The notes below the pieces were generated by a model, which had not been told where the DNA came from, did not search any database, and was given only the letters and a program-made list of their open reading frames with translations. From positions 30,222,526 to 30,286,525 of the forward strand of contig CM036254.1 in assembly GCA_020698575.1 (NCBI GenBank): a stretch of DNA of 64,000 nucleotides, read 5' to 3'. The stretch comes from Bostrychus sinensis. Taxonomy: Eukaryota > Chordata > Actinopteri > Gobiiformes > Eleotridae. Position numbers and translations under genes: made by a program. Of the stretch, positions 1 to 11,699 are shown one piece after another. How positions within the stretch are numbered: position 1 is the first letter of the stretch; the number at the start of each line of letters is the position of its first letter.

Positions 1-3000
1 GAATTTACTTTCTAAGCAAGTTTTTAATTTCCGAGTATGCATGACTGCTGTTCCTCAGCTTTCTTCTCGTTCTGACTTGAATTAAGCATCTTTTAATTAC
101 ACCGATGTACCTTAGCACGACGCATAACTAACACGAGCGCGTCCCATACCTGTCTGGCGGCTCTGGTCTGCTGGTCCAGGACACTGCCTTCATGCTGCTC
201 TGGGACAGGAGCCACAGATCGTCCCGAAAGATACATTTTAACCGCCTCACGTCTTCTCATAATATAATGTGCAGGTAATATCTGATTTGGTGGAGGAAGT
301 TACAACGGATGAGAGCGAGGGTCCTTTGTGAGCCTCCATTGGTGCAGAGCTCATGTATCAGGTCTTCACGGCAGAGCGAACCAGATGGAGGCCATTCGTC
401 AATAAACGGCACATGACAGGCAGCTGGGGGCTCGCCAACGGCACTCCACTGTCCCGCCGATACGGAGCAAAAATCTTTAAAACCAAGAGGCCACATTTCC
501 CAACAGCAAACCAGGCATCACCTTTTTTAATACCTCTCCTACAAGCTCCACGAATAGGAGATGAGTCTAGCCAGAGGGGAACGGACATATAAGGTATAAA
601 TCAGAGAAGGGAAAAAAATGGAGGGGGGTTATCAGGAGCTTAGGCTATAGGCGAAATTTTACATTCCAGAGTAAGCCAGCACTGACCTAAAGCTTAAACT
701 GCCAAGAAAATGCTGCAGAGGCTTAAGGTGCGGCCAGAGCTTGGACTTCAAATGAATGAAGAAAAAGGGCTGTGTACTGTGTCGGCCTGCATTGTCTTGG
801 GCTGACTTTGAGCGAATCTGGCAACGAGAATTAGATGCACTTTTTTAAAGAAAGGTGTGCCAAGTTTGCAGGATTGCTCCCAAAAGGATTCCCATTGCTG
901 CCAAAGGGGCTTTAAGACAGTATTGAGTGAACAGTACTTTGTTTTTGATAAAATAGCAATTCACCTTAAAGCCATACACCTGCTTTGTAATGATGAAGTA
1001 TTCAGTAAAATGGAATAGAGGTCATGTTAGGACAGATGTCAAACTTGGGACATATATTGTATAATTGCTTAATATTTTTAACAGCTTCCGGGAACAAAGA
1101 TGGCTGCCGTTCACAAATTTCACAAAATGGCTGGTTATGGCCAAAGTCTAAAGGTAGCTTACTGTATGAGAAAATGCACTATTTTTGGGATGTACATACT
1201 TCAATGCAAATGTTGTTCCAACTGTTTTAATAAGACAACATAATGAAAGGAAACTAACTCCACTTAGAATCAGAATTTCTTTGTTTTACTCACTCTAAGT
1301 TGAGATTTGCAGAATATTTGAACTGCTAATACTGGTGATCAAAAGCACCTAAAATGTTTGCAAGCCAAATATTAACGCACATATGTTTATATAGCAGTAC
1401 TCAATAAAAGTGTGCAGTACATTACATTTGAATGCATTCTTAAATTTTGCACGTAACACTGTGATTAATTACAGAAAAACTATGATTAAAAGCAATTACA
1501 TGTTTTTTTTAAATGTCCCAATTGTTATAGAATTACCAAAGCCAACCAGAATAATTTGTATATATACAGTATATAATAACTGACTGCATTAAGATAACCT
1601 AGTCAAAATTATTTATATCGACTGTAAATAGTCTGAGTTTTTACACTTAAACAATTCAATCAGTTTCAGTTTCCCTTCTTTATTTGAGTTGAATGAACTT
1701 GTTTTGGTTTTACAGTGTTTTATAAACCCTTAACTTTCCCGACTGAAATCATCTACATAAGAAACCGTTTTACCACATTTCTTTTCTGACCCTATATTCT
1801 CCATCTTTCCACCGCTGCGAGCGCGGATATCAACCACGCAGTCACAACACAACACAACAACACGACAGCTCTCCGCAAATGCACTCCTGTACCGGCATTA
1901 CTGCAAAAAAATATGAATAATTTTTCTATTAAGTGAACCAAATAAAAGTATATCACATTTGCATAATGGAGAGAGAAAAATATCTCATGTAAAAGACTTA
2001 CATTAACTTCATAAGTGTAGATATTCTCTTAATGAGGTGCTGTATGGCTGCAGGAGGAGAGCAAGGATACAAAGTGAAAAATACAATTAGGAGTTGTCGA
2101 CATGTTGTGGGTCCTGGAGGAGTATTTTTAGATTCCTCATCACCGTCTGAGTGGCAGCACTGCTTACCAATTTACTGCGAACTTTGGAGTGCACCTACCA
2201 TATATTATTTATTTACTTATTTACCTCTAAATTGCTTTTTCAAAAAATACTGCATCACAGCTCCTAGAGTTCGCCCGCCCGCCTGTGTAAAAAAATAAAA
2301 AAATAAATAAAAAAATAGTGGAAATCATTAATATAGCATTAGAGGCTGAACTGCTCCGGGCACACATCGGAAAAACATGCAGCGCTGCACACCTTCCCGC
2401 CGGTTCAAAATGTCATCTCTCAGTGTCATTACGGTTCTGCCCCCATTAACTATTGATTATCTCCGCTTTTTTCCGGGGACGGCGCTGCTGTGGAAACGGT
2501 ACGGTGTGCTGTGGATCTAGCCTTGGTCCACAGATGAGGCAGAAGTGGACGCCTCCTGGTTTCTGAGACCGAAGTTTGGAGCAAGAGAGAGAGAGACAGG
2601 GCAAACAGGGACAAGACTAGATGTAGGTTTGAGTTACAGTAGAATGTTTATGTCTGAGAGGGGTCTGTCCTCCCTCTCAGGTGAGAACTTTATTACTCTA
2701 ATCATAAATATGCAGTCCATTTACAAAGAAAGGGCCTACTTGAGAATTTGGTTTCCGAAAGTCCGTCCGCACAGCACCTCCGAAACCACCGGGACTTAGT
2801 CTTACCCTCCAGAAGCAGCTCAACCTCGGCTTGACGTCTGGAAATGTGTTTCATGTTTCCTCTCTACAACTTGTGCCACTTTTAGTACTTTCTGAGGACG
2901 TCACCCTAAATGCAAGTGAGAATCAAGAAAGAAGTAGAAGATGAAGTTTGTCTCTTTGTTGCCACTGACTTCAAATCAACACATGTTTGATGTATCTTTG

Positions 3001-3580
3001 CAAATAGCCCCTTTTAAAGCATTGTTTTCTTATTTTCAATGCCACATCTGTGCACAACAAGCAGAAGTCTAACCTCCACAGAAGGTTTGGACACAGTTTT
3101 AGCTTCTGTGGTAGTGATACATTTAATGGAGGCCGCTAAATGGTTTTCTTTGCATTTCCTTTGGCAAAATCAATTCATTTTTCATATTTAGTGAGTCACC
3201 TGCACAAAATCTGCTCTACATTCATTCAACACCTGTGAGAGACACTAACCTCAGCTGTGCCTGGGTTTGCTCCACTTTTAGCACGATTTGCGAGATTTGC
3301 TGTGGTGACTCTGGAAGGGGAAGGCCAAAAGGTGCATGTGCAATGACCAGGGGGAAAAAAGAAAGTGCACTTGGAGTAACCTTGACAAAATTGACATAGA
3401 ACGTTATGACTAAAATAATTAATGACTAAAAAAATCATTCTGCTGGGTGGTGAGAGCACTAACCACTCTGCCGTCAGGCCCCCTACTGGGTCAAATCATA
3501 AATGTTAAATGGAATAGTTGGACAAAGTAACCCCTTTTGTCACATGTCTTATGAATAATCATTGTATATATGTGATTACA
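1..3580. other. Intergenic stretch 3' of pcbp4, no gene recognised
   Basis: This is mostly AT-rich unique-looking DNA with no convincing coding exon. Two patches are richer in GC: 101-240, where a minus-strand open frame meets a donor-like CAG|GTATGG, and 2340-2560. Around 3215-3310 is a fragment resembling the interior of the Harbinger-type element at 48314. The other short ORFs here look accidental. Confidence 0.5.
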
Positions 3581-4056
3581 CACTGTAAAAAAAAAAAAAT
3601 TGCACAAACTCGCTTAGGATTTTTGTGTTTTGGGGCCAACTCAAAATCTCAATAATATATTTTTGTTCAATTTAACGTTCATATGTATAAAAACTTTCAA
3701 TTTTAAGCTTTACTCACTATCATTATTATTTTAACTTATCTTACAGCCATTATCCATTGTTCAGAAAAAAAAATATTATTGAGAATAATAAAAAGTTAAA
3801 ATACTAAATTTAACAAAACAGTTTTACAATTTTAACAACTTTTTCTGAACAATGGATAGTAAGTTGGCTGTAAAATATGTTAAAAATAATAATAGTGAGT
3901 AAAACTTAAAATTGAAAGTTTTAGACATATTAACGTTAAATAAGGTGAACAAAAATATTAGTTGTTGAAAACTTGAGATTTTGAGTTGGCCCCAAAACTC
4001 AAAAATCCTGAGGAATCCTGTTGCCTTAAGGTTTTGCCACATTTTTTTTTCCAGTG
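3581..4056. repeat. Fold-back (long inverted repeat) element
   Basis: Two long arms, about 3581-3775 and 3833-4056, are imperfect reverse complements separated by about 60 nt. The ends read CACTG and CAGTG, each next to an A- or T-run. Examples of paired segments are GGGGCCAACTCAAAATCTCA at left with its complement at right, and CCATTGTTCAGAAAAA with TTTTTCTGAACAATGG. It has the form of a non-autonomous fold-back DNA transposon. No clear target duplication was seen. Confidence 0.8.
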
Positions 4057-5990
4057 CAGATAACAACAGTATTTCAGAAAAATATGAAACCATCAAATAA
4101 AGAGTAACTAGGTCACAGACAAATATTCATCTCTGCCCCCATTAAGCATCGATTCTGTCCGCAGCGGCTCGTCCCGTCGCTCTGTAGAAACGACCCTGGC
4201 CTGGCTCTCCCTCTGCCCTTTTATCCCACAGACGATGCAGGAGTGGACCCCCTCCCTTCTCTCCCCTCTCTCTGGTTCTGTACAGTTCCCTGCTTCACAG
4301 CGGGACGGGAGCAAAAAAAAAAAACAGGACAACCCACCCGGGATAAGTCCATACTCTGCTGCCTGCCTCCCTCCTTACTGCCCATTAGCCGCATGCTCGA
4401 GCGGACAACTGGAGGTTAACTTGTACCTTTCCTTGGACCGGTGAGGTTTGAGGCCGCCGCAGCATGTCTTGAATATTTACTGGATGGTTAGACCGGGATT
4501 GTGCTCTTGTTTTTTTGTTGGTTTTATTTTTTGTTTTGTTTTGTTTTTTCCAGCAGAGGTGAAAAAGTTTGTTTGGGCAGGAGGTGTGTGCCCTTTTATT
4601 GTCAACAAACTGCATCCCCAATACTCCTAGGCTAGACTGGTGCTGCTAACACAGAGCAGTTTCTGTTCAGTTTAAAGTGGACATGGACAGACTGTGAATT
4701 TGGACAGATATCAGGAGCTGGGTCTGGCTTTTGTGTAAAACTGAATACATGCATGCAAGGAGAAGAACTATAGACTGTTCTCAGTCACGTGACTTGGTTT
4801 GTTGGTGCAGCCGTTTTTGGATGGCAAAAAGCCGGTGTAGCTGGTTAGCGATTAGCGATTATGCATAGAAATTGAGTTTATATTTACCAGTTTCTACACC
4901 AGTTCAATACTTAACGTTAAGTGGTCAGGTCAGACAGCGATATTTAGAGAAATGTTCACTTGTCGGTGCCTAAGACCAGTATGATGTGCCAAAATTTTGG
5001 TTTAACAGCCTTCAACATGAAATCCGTTTTGGAATACTTTGGCATTTATAATTATTTAGTCAATCAATCGACAATCTCACTTTATATGGGCACAATTAAA
5101 AGCTTACAAGTTCTTAGAGGCATATCAATATTTTGTGGCAGGATGGGTGACGGACCTTCAAGTATGGAAAGTGCCCTAAAACAACTATTGACCATGTGAG
5201 TAAGCTGATAAGACACAGATTATTGAAAAGCCAATATGAATACTTAAATAAATCAGGGTTTCCACAGGGGTTTAAAAGTCTTAAATTATAAATCAGAATT
5301 GAAGGTCCCAAAAAGTCTCAAATTTGGCGAGATACAGAATTTCAGGACTTGCATATGTTTAAATCCAGCAGCGACCAGATTCAGAAAGTAACAATTTGCA
5401 CAGTTATTATTTTGTCAATACAGCCATGTTATATATCGTTAGAAAGCTTATGTTCTGAACAAAATGGGCATTAAGTTAATTTTATGCTTAAAATAGGGCA
5501 TAAGTGTAATTTATGGCGATTCCTCAGTATGCCCAAACCCAAAAACAGACTTTTTACCTTTGAACGCTGGTGCTCAATCAGTCCATAACTGTCCACAAGT
5601 AAATAATGTAATCAATTTCCATAAAAGTATTGCATGTTGTGAAAATAATCCTGTAATCGCCATATCCTCACGCAGAAATGAACAAATACCAAGCTGTCCC
5701 AAAAGTTGTATTTTCTCTCAAGTTTAAATATTTGCTAAAAGTCTGTGAAAACGTGTTTACCCTGCTAATAAACCTGAGCAGACAGTAAAAACAAGGCTAA
5801 CTGACTTCAAATCGTTTTTTACTTGCTTTGATGATTACACCAGAAACAATCTTTTATGTGACTTTTTTAAGAATAAACTTTGTGAAAAAATGCAACATTA
5901 ACTTTTTTACTTAAAAGAATAGCTACTAGATGCTACCACAGATATAGGACACATTCAACTATTCTCATAGATTTTTATAGTTTAGGCTTT
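4057..5990. other. Intergenic stretch with a GC-richer patch, no gene recognised
   Basis: 4130-4470 is pyrimidine- and GC-rich, unlike the flanks, but no splice-flanked open frame was found. From about 5250 there is a fragment of a dispersed teleost-type repeat (AGGGTTTCCACAGGGGTTTA). The rest is AT-rich. Confidence 0.4.
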
Positions 5991-6060
5991 GGTTCTTGGA
6001 AAGCCCAATATTTTCTGCAGTGCTGCTTGGTGTGAAAAGTTTGAGATCATTCTTCTTACC

Positions 6061-6061
<1 letters not shown>

Positions 6062-6093
<32 letters not shown>
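6062..6093. repeat. (AC)16 microsatellite
   Basis: An uninterrupted AC dinucleotide run of 32 bases. It lies inside a remnant of the GTTTAGTCCTGG-type repeat that continues at about 6240-6450. Confidence 0.97.
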
Positions 6094-6095
<2 letters not shown>

Positions 6096-6239
6096 GCCAC
6101 TTTATTGGGTACATCTATTCAGCTGCATGTCACTTTTTTTTTCCTGTTTTTGTTCAATTGTGTTTGGGGATAAATGCCAGACAAATGCTAAGTTCTGGGT
6201 TGGACACAGATTAGTACTATATTTGTTCTGATTAAGTTT

Positions 6240-6460
6240 GAATTTTGATTTAGGTCTGGGTTTACATGGTTTTGTCTTAGATTAGTTCTGTTTAGTCCTG
6301 CTTCAGTCCCGGTTTAATCTGGTTTTGTTCTGGTTTAGGCCTGGTTTGGTTCTGGTTTTAAGTTCTGATTTACTCAAGCTTTGGACTCATTTTAGCATAG
6401 TAAAGCCCAATATTTTCTGCAGTGGTTCTAGATGTGAAAAGTTTGAGGACCACTGAACTA
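6240..6460. repeat. GTTTAGTCCTGG-type degenerate tandem repeat with hAT-like end
   Basis: Short units like GGTTTAGTCCTG, GGTTTAATCTGG and GGTTTAGGCCTGG are repeated imperfectly. They are followed by CCCAATATTTTCTGCAGTGG and GAAAAGTTTGAGGACCACTG, the end of a hAT-type TIR. The same family recurs at 28650-28870, 31380-31720, 40995-41205, 52764-53080 and 62040-62377. Confidence 0.7.
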
Positions 6461-7259
6461 GATCATTCTTATTACCAACACTTTTCCACTCACTAGCCTC
6501 TTCTTTAGGTACAGTTATTCTTCTGTACGTCTAGAGCCTACTAAACACATTTAGTCATAAACACATTGAAGCTGCACAAAGCCAATGGAAAAGCGCGTCA
6601 TGGTTGATCAGAGCTGACTCATTACAGAGGTGAAATGAGAGTGGCAGCAGATCTTGTCTAATTTGATTACTGGCGTGTGGAAATCACTATCTCCTGTTCT
6701 GTAAAAACATTTGTGATTTTTTTTTTTTTCGTCCTGTCTCTCTGATCTGTTTACATGCTGATGGTCTGGGTTCAGAGTCATTACCTTGCCTGACCTCAGA
6801 GTTTACCTTTTGTTGTGGAGCTGAAATATTTGCAGCTGTCACCTCTGTCGGCCATATTGATCTTGGTGTCAGTTTGCCTTGCCAAACAGGAAAGAAGTTC
6901 TGTCTAAAGTGATACACTACAGACGTCTTCATACGCGTACACATCCGTTATCCGCAGCCTTGACAATGCTGTTATATATTATTCAACCAAATCATTACGA
7001 CCACACATTGGCATCCAGTCATGGGTTAAAAGGCAGATTGTTAAACTGTTAAACCTTGGTACGGATACGAGGAAGAGGAGAAAACGAGAGTCAAATCAAG
7101 TGAGGGGTCACACAGAAGTCAACTGGGCTCAGGAAGTTTTATGATAGTGCTTTACTCCAAAATGTAGGAGCTGCTCTATAGAGAAAAATGAGACTGAAAC
7201 AGCAAAGAAAGGTCTGACAGCTGAAGGGGCTAATGTTTGACCAATAGATGAGTAGGATT

Positions 7260-7830
7260 TGTTCTCTCTCTCATTTAGATTGCAGGATGCTGACCTCAAC
7301 AGGGCCAATGGGATTCTGCAAGGAGGCAAAACTCAGCACACATTTCAAAGTGTCATTTCCAGAGCCTGGAACAGGTTCAGAAGGTCTGGCAGTGTGAGTC
7401 AAAGACATGGCAGAGGCGACAACAGGTCACAACACAGGATCAAGACCGATACTGAACTTTGCATGCCTGCAGAAATCGTTTCATGTCAGCAATCAGCCTG
7501 CCAAATGACCTTCAGGAGGAAACAGAGGTGCACTTAAACTGTAAGGAGACCACATCATGAATATGGCTTAAAGGAACAGGTAAGACCCAGATGACCAGCA
7601 TTCTTCAATTCTTGGAAGAGGAGGGCATTTCATGGATGGAGTGACCAACTTAGTCTCCTGACATGAACTCCACTGAACACAGTCAAGATTGTAAGCACGC
7701 CAAGTCCCTCCAGAAACACAACAGAATATCCCAACATCATCTCAAGCATGCACAGATGATGAGAGGCTGTGATCAGTGCCAGAGGCAGTAACACTGCTGA
7801 CTGACTGTTGTCTCAATGCAAAATGTTTAT
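7260..7830 (+). pseudogene. Decayed Tc1-like transposase
   Basis: A plus-strand frame from 7259 contains WNRFRRSGSV followed by a degraded region matching the Tc1 helix-turn-helix/GRPR segment. At 7654-7689 the frame reads SPDMNSTEHSQD, equivalent to the conserved SPDLNPIEHxWD around the last catalytic acid of Tc1 DDE transposases. Near 7740-7790 a segment resembles the C-terminal SMRRRC..I..RGG motif. Frames are broken by stops and indels, so no active enzyme is encoded. Terminal repeats were not found. Confidence 0.75.
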
Positions 7831-8299
7831 GACTTGTTTGTTGCACTTGTTAAACCATGAAATTGTTTGTTTTACAGCGCAAATGTTTTTTTTTTATCTC
7901 CCCTATAACGTGCAATAACATCTTGTTTTGCTCATCTGCAGAGCCGTCACAATAGGGGAGGCAATTGCCTGGGGCCTAGAACTGCAGGGGGCCCCCAGAA
8001 GTGGTCATTTACCTGTACACCAGTGAACAAGCTGTTTCAAAAACAGAAGACAATCCACTGAAGTGATGCTGCCTTGCATTTCTCCAAAACCATAAATTGT
8101 AGCAAGCTTAAAAATATATATATATTTATCACCTACAATGCACCAGAATACAGGAAATCACATACAGTATGTTTCATTCATATTTTCCTGGGGGAGGACA
8201 CCCAGACCCCCTGCTTTATATTGTCCCACATATTCACCTGTTTGTTATGCATACAAGGCCACAAATTAGGATACGAGGCATAATGAGCGCTTATATTAA

Positions 8300-10236
8300 G
8301 ACTTTTAAAAATTTGATCAAATGGCCCTTGTTACCATGTTTTTGGCTGGTAGAGCCTGTGTAGGGCGCCAGTTGCTCCTCTTGCTTAGTGTCTAGAACCA
8401 GCTCTGCTCATCTGAAACAGCTTTTTTTCCTGTTTTGGCTCCTGCTTCAAGCTCTGAGAGCCACAGAGTGACACATCCAGTGCTACACCATTTTGACCAT
8501 TATCTTGGCTCCTCGAGGCACTACACCACTGCACTGCAGGCAATAATGTTTACAGCATTTTCAGTCCACTTCACACCTTGTTACAAACAAACATGTCTGG
8601 AGATGATCAAAAATCACAGAGAATTACATTTCTTTAATGAAGACATTGACTAATAACAGAACAACATATGCATAGAAAAAGCATACTTCTTTGATGAAAT
8701 GTTTTGATCCACTTCAAATATTGACAACTATATTAAAAATGCACAACCAGAGAATGCAGTCATGGATTTTTTATTAACCCTTTGTTTACACAGTGCAAGT
8801 ACAAAGTGAAAGTGTGCTCCTGTGTTGTGTTTCTGATTCATGTCTCAGTTTGTAGTGAGTGTCCTGGGGCAGTGCTCTCTTTCTGCTCCTGTGTTTCAGA
8901 ATCAAACTAAAGTGAACAGTGTTTGTCTTCCGCCCCAGAGGCTCCGAGGACACCTGCCTGAAGTAATGAGGCTGTCTGACTCACTGTCACAAGAAAAAAA
9001 CAACAAAATGACCGTTTCACCTGCAGGTCGTTCCAATGTTTTTGAACTTTCTCTGAGATTTAAGATTTATTGTATACACTTGTGATTGTCAGGCCATCAC
9101 TCCCAGAATTGCATCAGGTAAAGCTCTTTGTCAAACAAACAATATAACTTTTTTTTTTTTCATAATATTTGTACAGCATTTAAATTCAGTGTTCAAAGAA
9201 TGTATATGCACTGTGCAATGTTGAATGAAACAGACATGAACAATAAAGTATGTTCCAATTTTCAACAAACCATGTCCCAATAAAAAAACAAACTTAAAAT
9301 AATTTATCTAAAGAATTTTGTTGTGACATTTATCAATACATTGCCATCATATTCAAAGCTTAAACCCTAGCTTCATGTACTTTGACTTACATGACAGGAA
9401 ATTGTAGGAATTTTGGAAACATTTTTGTCACTTGGTTTGTTTGAATGCAATGTGATTTGTGAAACTGATATGTGTCCCAGCTTTTGTGTCTAGAAATCTG
9501 GTCAACCTCTTAAAGGAACCCTCGTTTCTTCACTGTTTTGTCTCATTTTTCTCTACAGAGCTTCCCCTACATTTCAGAGTAATATTATTGATCCTTATTG
9601 ATCCTAGCTATAAAATGTGAAATACTAATCTGTAGAATGGATGAAAAAAAAAGCAGACCAGGTCACATTTAAAGGCTAGCAGAGAGTCATGTTGGACTTA
9701 GTGCCACTGAAATATTCTGCATGTGAGGTGAATTGGTGACTCTAAATTGCCCCTAGTGAATGAATGTGAGAGTGAATGGTTGTCTGTCTGTGTGTGTCTG
9801 TGTCAGTCCTGTGACTAACTGGCCACTGTCCAAGGTGTACCCCGCCTAAGGCCCAAAGTTACTGGGATAGGCTCTAATATACAGATGAATGAATGAGTAA
9901 TACATCCCAGGACTGAGCTGTTTTTCTCAAATTGGAAAAATTGGAATATTGAGATATATGGAACCTGAGACCTCATCCTTTATGCTATATAGACTTTGTT
10001 CCCCCAAATGTGTAAGTTGTATGTATATCACTGTAATGTGGTGTTATGTCTTATAGAGTCTGAGTCGGTGTGTTGTTTTGTTTGAAAATCCAATATACAA
10101 TTGCCATGGTTCTAGTTAACTGTCACTTTATGTCATCTTTTTCATCTTGCATACAGTCCATAGAAATGTGCATCAGCGTTTAAAATGCATGTAAACCTTT
10201 TTAAAATGCTCCAAGCCTTACCTAAACAAATTAAAT
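8300..10236. other. Intergenic stretch, repeat fragments only
   Basis: No gene recognised. 9700-9910 carries a piece of the common teleost repeat with GTGACTCTAAATTGCCCCTA, GTGTACCCCGCCTAAGGCCC and GGGATAGGCTC. The remainder is AT-rich. Confidence 0.5.
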
Positions 10237-10237
10237 T

Positions 10238-10555
10238 GGGCGGCAGTAGCTCAGTTAGAGATGCTCACCTCCAGGTTGGCGGTTTGAGCCCCACTCCCAA
10301 GATTGCATACCGTCATTGTGTCCTTGGGCAAGAGACTTCACCCACCTTGGCCTTATGAATGTGTCACTGTGACTGTGTTTGGTGGTGGTTGGAGCGGCTG
10401 TAGGCGCAGATTGGCAGCCATGCTTCACCAGTCTGTCCCAGGGCAACTGTGGCTACAGAAGTAGCTCATCACCACTGAGTGTGACTGAGGAGTGAATGTG
10501 TGAATAAATAAAGTAGTGGTAGTAGTGTAGTGTAAATCCAATACATTATTATTAT
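10238..10555 (+). repeat. tRNA-derived SINE
   Basis: The head is tRNA-like: a box A, TAGCTCAGTTAG (10247-10258), and a box B, GGTTTGAGCCC (10281-10291). The central part has CCTTGGGCAAGAGACTTCAC, followed by a 3' part shared with the copy at 28035-28225. It ends in an AT-rich tail (GTAGTAGTG, ATTATTATTA). A Pol III-derived retroposon, not a functional tRNA. Confidence 0.85.
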
Positions 10556-10769
10556 TAGGCCTGAGCCAGCAGTAATTGCCAGTGAAAGACTTTTAAGATT
10601 GATAGATTCTGTTTTTTTTTTATTATTATTCCTTACAAATAAACACAAATTTAACCTCCTGAACATTAACAAAAAGTCAATTTTTTTTTACCCAAAATTT
10701 AGGGTTGGTGAAAAATGTATTGAATTGGAGTCCCTGAGAAAAAATAGTGAAAAATGGTTCCATGGCGGC

Positions 10770-11660
10770 CCCGGAATAATCAAAATACATTGCACCTATG
10801 GGAGGAGACTACTAACTTTTTTTCAACATAGAAAAATTAAACTTGGCAGGATCATAGAACATGTCAGGACAAGCAAAAAATTATATTATGGCTCCACCCT
10901 AAACCCAACAGGAAGTTGGCCATATTGGGTGGGACCTACAAAAATGTACCCCTCGAACAAAAACTATAGCTGGCTATACCACCCAGACATGTGAGGTCAA
11001 AAGTTATATATTTTTGATCATGATTTTTGATCAAATAATGGGCGTGGCAGCAACAAAGACGCCATTTTGAGAAGTAAAAAAACGTGCGTATCTCTCACAT
11101 ACAATGTTGGATTGAGTCAGACCCGGTAGAACATTTGTGCACCATGATGACCTGAACACAATGTGTTAATGGTGTGGCTATCTCAAAAAATGGCTCCCCA
11201 GCGCCCCCTACTAAGATTGAATGAAACCAAAAAATTTTGTTTGATGTAAATATATGAAATTTGGCACACACATCCATCATACCATTCTGAACAAAAAACC
11301 CAATGAGGACATAGCCCCATCTCCATCTGTGTTACCATGGTAATGCCAGAAATGTGTCATTGAAATCAATGAGTTTGTAGCGCAAAAAAACTAAAAACCA
11401 GTTAGGAATTCCCAGTTGGTTTCTCTCAAATATAATGTCAGATTGAGTTTGACCCAATGTAACATTTCTGCACAATGACAGCCTGAACACAATATCTCAT
11501 TTTTATGGCTGTCTTAAAATAAAATGGCTCTCCAGAGCCCCCTCCAAATTTTGACTCCAACCCTGGATATAACTGGAAAGAAAGTGCTCAGAAGCACAAG
11601 GTGCGGTCTTCTCGGCATTGCGTGCTCCCTGCAATAGCAAGGGTTGGCAAGGGTCTTTAA
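10770..11660. repeat. Unclassified dispersed repeat with internal duplication
   Basis: It contains GCGCCCCCTACTAAGATTG and AAATTTGGCACACACATCCA, phrases typical of common teleost repeats. Two imperfect copies of a segment with GAACATTTGTGCACCATGATG / TAACATTTCTGCACAATGAC, then CCTGAACACAAT and GGCTCCCCAGCGCCCCCT / GGCTCTCCAGAGCCCCCT, lie about 310 nt apart. The class is not determined. Confidence 0.55.
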
Positions 11661-11699
11661 CGTTGCGCATTTAATTATTCTTATTAAATGTGTCCTGCC

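Noticed and set aside
10238..10330. Possible tRNA gene from the box A and box B sequences
   Set aside because: There is no cloverleaf with paired acceptor stem, and the sequence continues into a SINE body found repeatedly in the window.
10599..10994. 131-codon plus-strand frame
   Set aside because: It overlaps a dispersed repeat and has no recognisable domain or splice context.
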